Origin: Rhodococcus tibetensis
GTDB lineage: Bacteria > Actinomycetota > Actinomycetes > Mycobacteriales > Mycobacteriaceae
Assembly (NCBI RefSeq): GCF_024438035.1
Contig: NZ_JANFQF010000006.1
Location: 186,001-250,000 of the forward strand
Length of the DNA stretch: 64,000 bases
Reading direction: 5' to 3'
Below, in pieces: positions 29,163 to 41,295 of this stretch. The notes beneath the pieces were generated by a model, which was given only the letters and a program-made list of their open reading frames with translations, did not search any database and was not told the DNA's origin. The translations under genes and the position numbers were made by a program. How positions within the stretch are numbered: position 1 is the stretch's first letter; every line of letters begins with the position of its first letter.

Positions 29163-30203
29163 GTGGTGACCGAAGCGCAGCCAGATCGTTCGACCGGGGC
29201 GAAGACAGTTCCGGTGGCGCCGAAGACGATGACAGCGATCGTCCAGGACAAGTACGGCGAGGCCGGGGACGTCCTGCGTCTCGAGGAGATCGAGCGGCCC
29301 GAGATCGGTGACGACGAGGTGCTTCTCCGGGTTCGGGCGGCCGGGGTGGACAGGGGAGTCCGGCACGTCATGGCTGGGCTCCCGTACCCGGTCCGCCTGG
29401 CCGGCTACGGTATTCGGGCGCCGAAGAATCGCGTGCGCGGACTCGATGTTGCCGGTGACGTCGTCGCGGTGGGCAGGAAGGTGACCAGACTGCACGTGGG
29501 TGACGAGGTGTTCGGCATCGCGGCCGGCTCCTTCGCGGAGTACGCGGCCGCACAAGAGTCCAAGCTGGCTCCGAAACCGGTAAACCTCACATTCGCACAA
29601 GCGGCGGCCATTCCTGTTTCCGCGCTCACCGCCCTGCAAGGTCTGCGTGACCGCGGGAAGGTGGTTGCGGGGCACAGAGTCCTGATCATCGGCGCATCCG
29701 GCGGCGTCGGCTCGTTCGCTGTCCAGATCGCCAAGGCGTTCGGTGCCGTCGTCACCGGGGTATGCCGCACGTCGAAGGCCGACACGGTGCGGTCGATCGG
29801 CGCGGACCACGTCATCGACTATCTCGCCGAAGACTTCGCCGACGGACGGCAGCGGTACGACGTCATCCTCGACACCGGCGGGCATCGATCGCTGACCGAT
29901 ATGCGACGTGCGCTGGCGCCTCGGGGGACCCTGGTGATCGTGGGATCCGAAACGGGCGGGCGATGGCTCGGAGGTACCGACCGCCAGATCCGGGCTATGG
30001 TGCTCTCGCCGTTCCTCCGCCAGAAGATGGGGACGTTCGTCTCCTCGGAGAACGCGGCTGATCTGCTCGAACTCACCGAACTCATCGAGTCGGGGAAAGT
30101 TGTGCCGGTCGTCGGAAGGACCTACCCCCTGAGCGAGACCGCTGCGGCGATCGACGATCTGTCGAACGGGCACGCGCGAGGGAAGATCGTCGTGACGGTG
30201 TAA
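29163..30203 (+). CDS. Zinc-free NAD(P)-dependent oxidoreductase (quinone reductase-like MDR)
   Basis: This 346-residue MDR protein has the NAD(P) loop [20 protein letters not shown] and the [15 protein letters not shown] and [14 protein letters not shown] segments of the quinone oxidoreductase branch. The cysteine ligands of zinc alcohol dehydrogenases are absent, so it is probably a reductase for quinones or enones. The start is GTG 29163 or 29166. It is divergent from a TetR gene and is the likely repressed target; detoxification of an electrophile is a fair guess. Confidence 0.86.
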   Translation: MVTEAQPDRSTGAKTVPVAPKTMTAIVQDKYGEAGDVLRLEEIERPEIGDDEVLLRVRAAGVDRGVRHVMAGLPYPVRLAGYGIRAPKNRVRGLDVAGDVVAVGRKVTRLHVGDEVFGIAAGSFAEYAAAQESKLAPKPVNLTFAQAAAIPVSALTALQGLRDRGKVVAGHRVLIIGASGGVGSFAVQIAKAFGAVVTGVCRTSKADTVRSIGADHVIDYLAEDFADGRQRYDVILDTGGHRSLTDMRRALAPRGTLVIVGSETGGRWLGGTDRQIRAMVLSPFLRQKMGTFVSSENAADLLELTELIESGKVVPVVGRTYPLSETAAAIDDLSNGHARGKIVVTV

Positions 30204-30214
30204 TCCCCCTCGGG

Positions 30215-30237
30215 TTGTCGGTCACTGCTGACAGGAT
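30215..30237 (+). promoter_or_regulatory. RecA-NDp-like promoter of the YcaQ-family gene
   Basis: TTGTCGGTC (30215-30223), an 8-base spacer and CAGGAT (30232-30237) match the layout of the RecA-NDp motif (TTGTCRGTG-N8-TANNNT) used by PafBC. The ATG lies 6 bases after the -10, so the transcript would be leaderless. The -10 lacks the first T but keeps A at position 2 and T at position 6. Confidence 0.5.
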
Positions 30238-30243
30238 GCGGTC

Positions 30244-31476
30244 ATGCGTGAGATGACCGCCGCCGCGGCCAGGAGATCGGCGCTGTGGGCGCAGGGGTTC
30301 GCCGACGCCAAGCCGGCGGGTGTGCCCACCAGACGGCACGTCCGCTCGGTGCTCGACCGGCTCCGGCTATTCCAGATCGATTCGGTCTCGGTGGCGGCGC
30401 GGGCCCACTACGTTCCCCTGTTCAGCAGAATCGGCGCGTATGACCGGGGACTGCTCGACTCGGCGGCGTGGTCACACAGCGCCCGCACGCCGCGCTTGCT
30501 CGCCGAGTACTGGGCACACGAGGCGGCGTTCATCCCGATCGAGGACTGGCCGTTGTTCCGCTGGCGTATGCACCGCTACCGGCACGGAAGGTGGGCAGGC
30601 GAGGCCCGGGTGCTGGACCGCAACCCCACCCTTGCCGCCGATGTGCTCGACGTGATCCGAGGGGTGGGTCCCTGCAGCGCCCGCGACGTAGAGAAACACC
30701 TCGAGGTCGACCGCCCCGATCGCAAAGGACCGTGGTGGGACCGCAGCGACACCAAGGTCGTGTGCGAGCAACTGTTTGCCTCCGGTGCCCTCGCGGTCGA
30801 CAAACGAGTCGCGTTCACCCGTCACTACGATCTCACCGAACGAGTCATTCCGGAAAAGATTCTCGCACAGGCGTTTTCGGAGGAGGAGTCGATCCGCCGG
30901 CTCGTCGGTCGGTCCGCACGGGCACTGGGAGTGGCTACGGAGTCGGATCTACGTGACTACTACCGGCTGTCTCCGGCGCAGAGCAAGCCCGCTGTCGACG
31001 ATCTCGTCGAGGACGGTGTGCTCGAATCCGTCACCGTCCGAGGCTGGGACACTCCTGCCTTCGTGCACCGCGACGTCCGGACACCGCGGCGGGTGGAGGC
31101 GGCGGCGTTGTTGTGCCCGTTCGATCCGCTGGTGTTCTGCCGACCGCGGACGGAGCGGATCTTCGATTTCCGGTATCGCCTCGAGATCTACACTCCGGCG
31201 CACAAGCGGGTCCACGGGTACTACGTTTTTCCGTTCCTGCTCGACGGCGCATTGGTAGCCAGAGTCGATCTGAAAGCGGACCGGCCGAGGAAAACGCTCG
31301 AGGTCCGGTCGGCTTTCGCCGAAACGGGAGCGCGTCCCGCACAGGTGGTGGAGCCGCTGCTGTCGGAACTCCGCAGGATGGCGGAGTGGCTGGGGTTGGA
31401 ACACGTCATGGTCGACAAGCGAGGAGATCTCGCCCAACTCCTCGCGGTCGCCGCGAAGCGACCGCGAGAAGTGTGA
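30244..31476 (+). CDS. YcaQ-family DNA glycosylase / winged-helix protein
   Basis: The 410-residue protein matches the YcaQ/AlkX (HTH_42) family, whose studied members open DNA crosslinks as glycosylases. Visible family features are RHVRSVLDRLRLFQIDSVSV near the N-terminus, LAEYWAHEAAFIPIEDWPLF and a C-terminal FDFRYRLEIYTPAHKRVHGYY segment; the conserved QxD-type pair is seen in FQIDSV. The start is ATG 30244. A RecA-NDp-like promoter sits immediately upstream, which supports a repair role. It is about 40 bases after the oxidoreductase gene. Confidence 0.82.
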   Translation: MREMTAAAARRSALWAQGFADAKPAGVPTRRHVRSVLDRLRLFQIDSVSVAARAHYVPLFSRIGAYDRGLLDSAAWSHSARTPRLLAEYWAHEAAFIPIEDWPLFRWRMHRYRHGRWAGEARVLDRNPTLAADVLDVIRGVGPCSARDVEKHLEVDRPDRKGPWWDRSDTKVVCEQLFASGALAVDKRVAFTRHYDLTERVIPEKILAQAFSEEESIRRLVGRSARALGVATESDLRDYYRLSPAQSKPAVDDLVEDGVLESVTVRGWDTPAFVHRDVRTPRRVEAAALLCPFDPLVFCRPRTERIFDFRYRLEIYTPAHKRVHGYYVFPFLLDGALVARVDLKADRPRKTLEVRSAFAETGARPAQVVEPLLSELRRMAEWLGLEHVMVDKRGDLAQLLAVAAKRPREV

Positions 31477-31479
31477 GAA

Positions 31480-31914
31480 CTACAGGCTTTCGACGAACTT
31501 GGTGAGACCCTTGCTGGCCGTCTCGAGTGCGGTCTTCTGCGCCTTCTTCACCAGGAAACCGGGCAACGGGATCTTGGGATCGACCGTCAGCTCGAAAGTC
31601 ACCTTGGTGCCGGCGCCGGACTCGGTCAGGACGTACGAACCGTCCTGCGCGTTCTGCTGACCGCTCTCGACGAGGTGCCACGACACGGTGTCGTCACCGT
31701 CGAAGGTGTAGTCGACCACCTGCTCGTCGCTGATGCCGAGAATGGAGACGTTCATCCGAACACGGTGGGGGCGGCCGTCGTCGTGGGTGCTTTCGATGGT
31801 CACCGACTTGTGAGCCGATGACCACTCGGGCAGCCGATCCACCGCGGCGATCGCGGCCATCACCGTGGCCGGATCGGCCTTGATCTCGAACTCTTTGACG
31901 CCGGAAACGGCCAT
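31480..31914 (-). CDS. SRPBCC family protein
   Basis: This 144-residue protein has the START/Bet v1-like fold of the polyketide cyclase group: EFEIKADPATVMAAIAAVDRLPEWS at the start, a run of beta strands, and a C-terminal helix with LVKKAQKTALETASKGL. Such proteins bind hydrophobic ligands. ATG 31914 is the start. It converges with the YcaQ gene, with a few bases between the stops. The ligand is unknown. Confidence 0.85.
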   Translation of the reverse strand: MAVSGVKEFEIKADPATVMAAIAAVDRLPEWSSAHKSVTIESTHDDGRPHRVRMNVSILGISDEQVVDYTFDGDDTVSWHLVESGQQNAQDGSYVLTESGAGTKVTFELTVDPKIPLPGFLVKKAQKTALETASKGLTKFVESL

Positions 31915-32017
31915 ATTTTTCGCTCCTTCGAGCCCGTGGCGACTCTCACCGTGTGGCTGTTGCGACGTAATTAGACCACCGTCGGCGTCGGCTGCGTGGA
32001 GCGGTGCTGCGCGGGGT

Positions 32018-32497
32018 TCAGAAGTTGTTGCCGAGGTTGCGGCGCATATGGTCCTCGAGTGCGCCCTTCACTGCCTGGGACACCCACGAGTTCAACGACA
32101 CCCCATTCTGTGACGCAGCCTCCTCCGCCTTCGACTTGATCTGATCCATCAGGCGGAGGGTGACGCGACTGATGTCACCGGTGGCGTCGTTGAAGGCGGC
32201 GCTGATGTCTTCGGCGGTCGTGGTGGTTTTGTCCCCGGCTCCCGCAGCTGTTGTGGCTGTGCGGGAGATGTCCACCCCGACCTGATCGCCGTCGAGTCGC
32301 ACTTTTACCGTGCGACTCTCCAGTTCGGACGACACTTCACCAGCGAATTCGGTGAGCGCGGACAGGAGAAGGAGCCGGGTCGCAGGTTCGACCGCGGCCG
32401 CGAGCGCTGCCGCGGTGTCCCGGGTCCGGTCGTCGCCGAGGGCGGCGGCTGCTGTGAGGTCGTCGCGCAGCCGGGCGACATAACTGTCGAGGTTCAT
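32018..32497 (-). CDS. Ribbon-helix-helix protein, HicB-antitoxin-like, orphan
   Basis: The 159-residue protein has an alanine-rich helical N-terminal half, a short beta part (VKVRLDGDQVGVDI) and a C-terminal RHH-type region (SRVTLRLMDQIKSKAEEAASQNGVSLNSWVSQAVKGAL) typical of DNA-binding antitoxins such as HicB. No toxin gene is next to it: neighbours are an SRPBCC gene and thyX. Three TGACGTCA palindromes cover its start codon and upstream, so it probably represses itself. It could be a chromosomal regulator without a toxin partner. Confidence 0.8.
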   Translation of the reverse strand: MNLDSYVARLRDDLTAAAALGDDRTRDTAAALAAAVEPATRLLLLSALTEFAGEVSSELESRTVKVRLDGDQVGVDISRTATTAAGAGDKTTTTAEDISAAFNDATGDISRVTLRLMDQIKSKAEEAASQNGVSLNSWVSQAVKGALEDHMRRNLGNNF

Positions 32498-32527
32498 GAC
32501 GTCATCCTGACGTCACTAATGACGTCA
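32497..32527. promoter_or_regulatory. Triple TGACGTCA operator
   Basis: Perfect 8-base palindromes TGACGTCA lie at 32497-32504, 32508-32515 and 32520-32527, so starts are 11 and 12 bases apart, about one helical turn. The first overlaps the start codon of the RHH gene. This is the expected design for a row of RHH dimers on one DNA face. Confidence 0.85.
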
Positions 32528-32650
32528 GTCAAGGGCTGGGTCGGTCGCCGGCAGTCGGTGCCCCACCCGCACGGAGTCCGGATCGCGGCGCCACTAGTGT
32601 TCATGCATCAGTGGTGGATCCGTTCGGGGGTCCGGTAGGAGGATCAGGCA

Positions 32651-36355
<3,705 letters not shown>

Positions 36356-36380
36356 TTCTCCGGCAGGTACATTCGGTCAG

Positions 36381-37004
36381 GTGACCTTCGCCCGAGATGA
36401 ACGCCTCGCCCTCGTCGATTCGATGGCCGAATTCGGTCCCGACGCCCCGACCCTCTGCGGGACGTGGACCAACCGGGACCTGGCCGCACACCTGATCGTG
36501 CGCGAACGACGCCTCGACACGACCCCCGGGATTCTCGTCAGCCGTCTCGCCGGTTACACGGAGCGGGTCCAGAACGAGACGGCGATGCGCCCGTGGAGCC
36601 GGCTGCTGGACGAGGTCCGGACCGGTCCACCTCGGTGGTCGCCGATGTACTGGGTCGATGCCCAGGTGAACATGGGGGAGATGTTCGTCCACCACGAGGA
36701 CGTTCGCCGTGCCCACGAAGGGTGGGAGCCGCGGGTTCTCCCGGCACCGCGCCAGGACGCTCTGTGGGGTTTGGCACGCAAGGTGGCGCGCCTCGGCTAC
36801 CGCAGCGCCTCGGTCACAGTGGTGCTCGCACGCCCGTCCGGCGAGCAGGCCACGGTGCGCAACGCCGGGACCCGGCGGGTCATTCTCCGAGGTGAACCAG
36901 CAGAACTGGTGCTTCATGCCTTCGGCCGGGACGCCGTCCGGATCGAGACCGAGGGGGACGCCGAGGACGCCGCCGCCGTCATGTCACTGGACCGCAGTTT
37001 CTGA
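36381..37004 (+). CDS. TIGR03085 family protein (DinB/MDMPI-like)
   Basis: The 207-residue protein is the actinobacterial TIGR03085 family, related to mycothiol-dependent maleylpyruvate isomerases of the DinB fold. It has the metal-type histidines in LAAHLIVRERR and MGEMFVHHEDVRRAH. GTG 36381 lies 7 bases after TACATT (36368-36373) and no Shine-Dalgarno is seen, so it is probably leaderless. It sits between rnj and ftsK. Its reaction is unknown; mycothiol use is inferred from relatives. Confidence 0.85.
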   Translation: MTFARDERLALVDSMAEFGPDAPTLCGTWTNRDLAAHLIVRERRLDTTPGILVSRLAGYTERVQNETAMRPWSRLLDEVRTGPPRWSPMYWVDAQVNMGEMFVHHEDVRRAHEGWEPRVLPAPRQDALWGLARKVARLGYRSASVTVVLARPSGEQATVRNAGTRRVILRGEPAELVLHAFGRDAVRIETEGDAEDAAAVMSLDRSF

Positions 37005-37082
37005 GGCGCTCGGTACAGCTCCACGGGTGTTACGTGTGTTGCGGATGGTCCGGAAGGTGCCGCAGCGACTAATCTGACAACC

Positions 37083-39716
37083 ATGGCAGGTAAGGCGAGC
37101 GCCCGCGGTTCGAGCACGACGACGTCCACGGCGAGGACGGGCGTGCGAGGAGCGTCGTCTCCGTCCAAGCCGAAGTCGCGAACGACCCGGACTGTCAGCA
37201 CTCCCCGCAAGCCCACCTCACCGCGCGCCGGTGCTGCCCGCGGCGGCGCCAGGAAATCGGCTGCGAAGAAGTCCACCGCCTCGAGTCCCTTGAAATCGGT
37301 GGGCCGCGGCATCGGTGCCGGATGGTCGCTCGTGGCCAAAGGCGTCGGGGCCACCACCCGCACCGTGGGCAAGGCTGGCGAGATCGAACAAGGACACCGG
37401 CGCGACGGAATTGCCCTCGGGCTCATCGCCATGAGTGTTGTCATCGCGGGAGGTATTTGGTTCTCCGCGGGCGGCCCCGTGGGGGAATGGATCGAAACGG
37501 GTGTCCGTGCGGTGTTCGGCGGCGCCTCCGCGGTGCTACCCGTGATCGGCGTCGGCGTTGCCGTCGTACTCATGAGAACGGAGCCGAAGCCCGAGATCCG
37601 GCCGCGACTGGTGCTCGGGTCGTTGTTGGTGGGGCTACCCGCACTGGGTCTCTGGCACATCGCGAGTGGCGCTCCCACCGACGCCGACGGCCGCGCGCAG
37701 GGCGCGGGTTTCGTGGGCTACGCGGCAGGTGGTCCGTTGACCGACGGGCTGACCGTGTGGTTGTCGGCTCCCTTACTCCTCATGGCAGCGCTGTTCGGCA
37801 TCCTGCTGGTTACCGGCACCACGGTGCGCGAGGTCCCCGGCAAATTGCAGGCGTATTTCGGGACCTCGTTCGGCCGTGACCACTATGCCGACTACGACAG
37901 CGAGTACTACGACGACGGGGAGTACGACCCGACGCTGTTCGACGCGGACGGCTATCCGGTGGACGACTACGCGCCTGGAGCGAAGGGGGCGCCGGCCGAC
38001 AACTATCCCACCGACGAGTACACCGTCAGCGACACGGCGAAGACGGAAGTACTCGGACTGTGGGATGCCGAAACCGCCGCGGAGCCGGTGGTGCCGCCGC
38101 CGGTTCCGGTACCGAAACCGGCCCGCGCAAAAACCAAGCCGGTGGTCGCGCCCAAGCCGGAACCCGAACCGGAGCCGCCCCTGCCGGAGGTCGACAAGTT
38201 CGTGACGGACCGGGTGGTGGAGGGCGACTACACGCTGCCTCCGACGTCGTTGCTGATCGACGGTGATCCGCCGAAGAAGCGCAGTTCGGCCAACGACGCG
38301 ATGATCGAGGCGATCACGGAGGTCCTCGAACAGTTCAAGATCGATGCAGCGGTCACCGGGTTCACCCGAGGCCCCACCGTCACCCGGTACGAGGTGGAAC
38401 TCGGTCCCGGCGTCAAGGTCGAGAAAATCACCGCTCTGGCCCGCAATATCGCGTACGCCGTCGCCACCGACAACGTGCGCCTGCTGGCACCGATCCCCGG
38501 AAAATCGGCCGTCGGTATCGAGGTGCCCAACTCCGACCGCGAGATGGTGCGCCTTGCCGACGTCCTCACCGCACCCACTACGCGGAAGGATCACCATCCT
38601 CTGGTGATCGGTCTCGGTAAGGACATCGAGGGCAACTTCGTCAGCGCGAACCTGGCAAAGATGCCCCACTTGCTGGTGGCCGGGTCCACCGGCTCCGGTA
38701 AGTCCAGCTTCGTCAACTCGATGCTGGTGTCACTGCTCTCACGCGCCACGCCTGACGAAGTGCGGATGATCCTCATCGACCCGAAGATGGTCGAATTGAC
38801 GCCATATGAGGGTATTCCGCACCTCATCACGCCCATCATCACCCAGCCCAAGAAAGCCGCAGCCGCGCTGGCGTGGCTGGTGGAGGAGATGGAACAGCGC
38901 TACCAGGACATGCAGGCCAATCGGGTGCGCCACATCGACGACTTCAACTCCAAGGTGAGGTCGGGCGAGATCACCGCACCCCTCGGCAGCGAACGGGTCT
39001 ATCGCCCGTATCCGTACATCCTCGCCATCGTCGACGAGTTGGCCGACCTCATGATGACGGCTCCGCGGGACGTCGAAGAAGCGATCGTGCGCATCACCCA
39101 GAAGGCGCGTGCAGCCGGCATCCACCTCGTGCTGGCCACGCAGCGGCCGTCGGTGGACGTGGTGACGGGCCTGATCAAGACGAACGTGCCGTCGCGGCTC
39201 GCGTTCGCGACGTCCTCACTCACCGACTCACGAGTCATCCTGGATCAGCCCGGTGCCGAGAAGCTGATCGGTATGGGCGACGGTTTGTTCCTGCCCATGG
39301 GTGCAGGCAAGCCGACCCGTCTGCAGGGAGCCTTCATCACCGACGAAGAGATCTCGGCGGTGGTCGATTTCAGTAAGAACCAGGCGGAGCCGGAGTACAC
39401 CGAAGGCGTCACGGCAGCGAAGGTGGGGGAGAAGAAGGACGTCGACCCCGACATCGGGGACGACATGGACGTGCTGTTGCAGGCGGTCGAACTCGTCGTG
39501 TCCAGCCAGTTCGGTTCCACGTCGATGCTGCAGCGCAAATTGCGTGTCGGGTTCGCGAAGGCCGGTCGTCTGATGGATCTGATGGAGACGCGGGGAGTGG
39601 TCGGACCCAGCGAGGGGTCCAAGGCGCGTGAGGTTTTGATCAAGCCCGACGAGTTGGACGGCCTGTTGTGGTCGATCCGCGGTGGAGATCCGAACGAGGC
39701 ACCTGCCGACGAGTAG
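37083..39716 (+). CDS. ftsK: DNA translocase FtsK
   Basis: FtsK pumps chromosome DNA at the division septum. The 877-residue protein has a basic N-terminus, four membrane segments between about residues 115 and 250, an acidic linker rich in Asp, Tyr and Glu, and a RecA-like motor with the Walker A loop GSTGSGKSS near residue 535-543 and VDELADLMM Walker B. A C-terminal gamma winged helix (SMLQRKLRVGFAKAGRLMDLM) reads KOPS sites. ATG 37083 follows TAATCT (37070-37075) by 7 bases, so it is probably leaderless. Confidence 0.96.
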   Translation: MAGKASARGSSTTTSTARTGVRGASSPSKPKSRTTRTVSTPRKPTSPRAGAARGGARKSAAKKSTASSPLKSVGRGIGAGWSLVAKGVGATTRTVGKAGEIEQGHRRDGIALGLIAMSVVIAGGIWFSAGGPVGEWIETGVRAVFGGASAVLPVIGVGVAVVLMRTEPKPEIRPRLVLGSLLVGLPALGLWHIASGAPTDADGRAQGAGFVGYAAGGPLTDGLTVWLSAPLLLMAALFGILLVTGTTVREVPGKLQAYFGTSFGRDHYADYDSEYYDDGEYDPTLFDADGYPVDDYAPGAKGAPADNYPTDEYTVSDTAKTEVLGLWDAETAAEPVVPPPVPVPKPARAKTKPVVAPKPEPEPEPPLPEVDKFVTDRVVEGDYTLPPTSLLIDGDPPKKRSSANDAMIEAITEVLEQFKIDAAVTGFTRGPTVTRYEVELGPGVKVEKITALARNIAYAVATDNVRLLAPIPGKSAVGIEVPNSDREMVRLADVLTAPTTRKDHHPLVIGLGKDIEGNFVSANLAKMPHLLVAGSTGSGKSSFVNSMLVSLLSRATPDEVRMILIDPKMVELTPYEGIPHLITPIITQPKKAAAALAWLVEEMEQRYQDMQANRVRHIDDFNSKVRSGEITAPLGSERVYRPYPYILAIVDELADLMMTAPRDVEEAIVRITQKARAAGIHLVLATQRPSVDVVTGLIKTNVPSRLAFATSSLTDSRVILDQPGAEKLIGMGDGLFLPMGAGKPTRLQGAFITDEEISAVVDFSKNQAEPEYTEGVTAAKVGEKKDVDPDIGDDMDVLLQAVELVVSSQFGSTSMLQRKLRVGFAKAGRLMDLMETRGVVGPSEGSKAREVLIKPDELDGLLWSIRGGDPNEAPADE

Positions 39717-39775
39717 CTCGCGTGCCGCTCCCGGAATGTACGATTTCGGCGCGGTGTGGTTGAATGGTCAGCGAC

Positions 39776-39922
39776 TTGGAGGGGAGTATCCCCACCTCTG
39801 TGGCAGCATCGTCAGCACGGTCGGCACCATTGCCGATCCGGGGCTGCCAGTCGGTCGGACCTCGGTGCGACTCGGCGGGAGAGACCTCCGGTACCGAATG
39901 AGGTCTACCGGAGGTCTGTCTA
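39776..39922 (+). promoter_or_regulatory. yybP-ykoY (manganese) riboswitch before terC
   Basis: The family landmarks are a 5' GGAGGGGAGTA (39778-39788) and a 3' GGGAGAGACCTCC (39877-39889), whose ends pair as P1 (GGAGG 39778-39782 with CCTCC 39885-39889). The alternative helix is AGACCTCCGGT (39882-39892) with ACCGGAGGTCT (39907-39917), 11 perfect pairs, which hides the ribosome-binding GGAGG at 39910-39914, 9 bases before the ATG. The two helices share CCTCC, so ligand binding should free the binding site and turn translation on. Confidence 0.85.
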
Positions 39923-39923
39923 T

Positions 39924-40907
39924 ATGCATGTCTCACCGCTTGTCTGGGTCATCACGTGTGTGGTGATTCTCGGACTGTTCGTCTTCGACTTCTTCGCCCA
40001 CGTACGCACCCCGCACGCCCCGACGTTCCGCGAGTCGGCCTTCTGGTCGACGGTCTACATCGGCATCGCCATTCTGTTCGGACTGATCGTGATGTGGCTC
40101 TGGGGCAGCCAGTACGGCGGGGAGTATTTCGCCGGTTACGTCACCGAAAAGGCGTTGTCGGTCGACAACCTCTTCGTCTTCGTCATCATCATGGCGACGT
40201 TCTCCGTGCCGCGGGAGTACCAGCAGAAGGTGCTGCTGATCGGCATCGTCATGGCATTGGTGATGCGCGGCATCTTCATTGCCGTCGGTGCGGCGGCTAT
40301 CAACACCTACAGCTGGGTGTTCTACCTGTTCGGTGCGTTCCTCATCTACACCGCGTACACGCTGGTCCGTGACCACGGGCACGAGAAGGAGGTGGAGGAG
40401 GAACGCGACAGCAAGATCGTCGCGGTCGCCAAGAAGATCCTCCCCACCACGGATTCCTACGACGGCGACAAGCTCGTTACGCGGATCAACGGCAAGCGGG
40501 TGGTCACACCGCTGCTACTCGCGCTCGTCGCCATCGGATTCACCGATGTGCTGTTCGCCCTCGACTCGATTCCGGCGATCTACGGCCTCACCCAGGAGCC
40601 GTACCTGGTCTTCACGGCCAACGCGTTCGCGCTCATGGGACTGCGTCAGCTGTACTTCCTGATCGGCGGGCTGCTCGACCGGCTCGTGTACCTGTCCTAC
40701 GGCCTGTCGATCATTCTGGCGTTCATCGGCGTCAAGCTCGTGTTGCACGCCCTCCACGAGAACACTCTCGGCTTCGTCAACGGCGGGGACCACGTCGCGG
40801 TCCCAGAGATCACGACAGGGATGTCGCTGACCGTCATCGTCGGGGTGCTGGCCGTCACCACTGTGGCCAGCCTCTTGAAGACGCGGAACATGACCCCCGC
40901 GAAGTAG
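39924..40907 (+). CDS. TerC family membrane protein (Mn2+ efflux-type)
   Basis: The 327-residue protein has about eight to nine membrane segments and the TerC core: FFAHVRTPHAPT, ALSVDNLFVFVIIMATF, GFTDVLFALDSIPAIYG and LMGLRQLYFLIGGLL, with acidic residues in the membrane (LSVDN, FALDS). TerC proteins with a yybP-ykoY leader export manganese or help load exported metalloproteins. ATG 39924 fits the ribosome-binding site in the riboswitch. A bidirectional hairpin follows at 40924-40965. Confidence 0.88.
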   Translation: MHVSPLVWVITCVVILGLFVFDFFAHVRTPHAPTFRESAFWSTVYIGIAILFGLIVMWLWGSQYGGEYFAGYVTEKALSVDNLFVFVIIMATFSVPREYQQKVLLIGIVMALVMRGIFIAVGAAAINTYSWVFYLFGAFLIYTAYTLVRDHGHEKEVEEERDSKIVAVAKKILPTTDSYDGDKLVTRINGKRVVTPLLLALVAIGFTDVLFALDSIPAIYGLTQEPYLVFTANAFALMGLRQLYFLIGGLLDRLVYLSYGLSIILAFIGVKLVLHALHENTLGFVNGGDHVAVPEITTGMSLTVIVGVLAVTTVASLLKTRNMTPAK

Positions 40908-40923
40908 CGTTCGCTGGCGGAGG

Positions 40924-40965
40924 CCGGTACTCGGCGGATCAGAGACTGAATTCGCCGAGTACCGG
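40924..40965. terminator. Bidirectional terminator overlapping the YciI gene end
   Basis: A perfect 13-bp inverted repeat CCGGTACTCGGCG (40924-40936) / CGCCGAGTACCGG (40953-40965) encloses a 16-base loop. Its right arm and loop include the last codons and stop of the convergent YciI gene. It serves terC on the plus strand. Confidence 0.72.
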
Positions 40966-41223
40966 GATCCACTCGACGATCCGGGACGCCGTCACCAAAT
41001 TGTGGACAGCGAAGGGGTCGTGGGTGAACAGCAACTTCACGGTCTCTGCATCGGCGGCGTCGACGATGATGAAGGCACCGCTGCCGTCCGCGAACGGACC
41101 CGACGACAGGACGGTCTTGCGCTCGACGAGCTCACCGAGCCAGGCCCGGTGGGCGGCGCGATGTTCGTCGCGGCCGGCAGCGGTCTCGTCCGAATAGGTG
41201 TACTCCACTACGAACAGGGACAT
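40939..41223 (-). CDS. YciI family protein
   Basis: This 94-residue protein has the YciI fold: VVEYTYSDETAAGRDEHRAAHRAWL at the start with the catalytic-type HRAAHR, a central SSGPFADGSGAFIIVDA and a C-terminal FTHDPFAV. The family is a small dimeric alpha/beta barrel of the ferredoxin-like type. Its last six codons form part of the terminator hairpin of terC. The function is unknown. Confidence 0.85.
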   Translation of the reverse strand: MSLFVVEYTYSDETAAGRDEHRAAHRAWLGELVERKTVLSSGPFADGSGAFIIVDAADAETVKLLFTHDPFAVHNLVTASRIVEWIPVLGEFSL

Positions 41224-41295
41224 GTTCTCGCTCTCTGTGGGCTGGGAAAAATTGAGGTGGGACGCGCGTGATTTCGTCCCGGATGCCGGGATGCG

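Noticed and set aside
32018-32497. A toxin-antitoxin module
   Set aside because: Only an antitoxin-like gene exists; neither neighbour looks like a toxin (SRPBCC protein and thyX).
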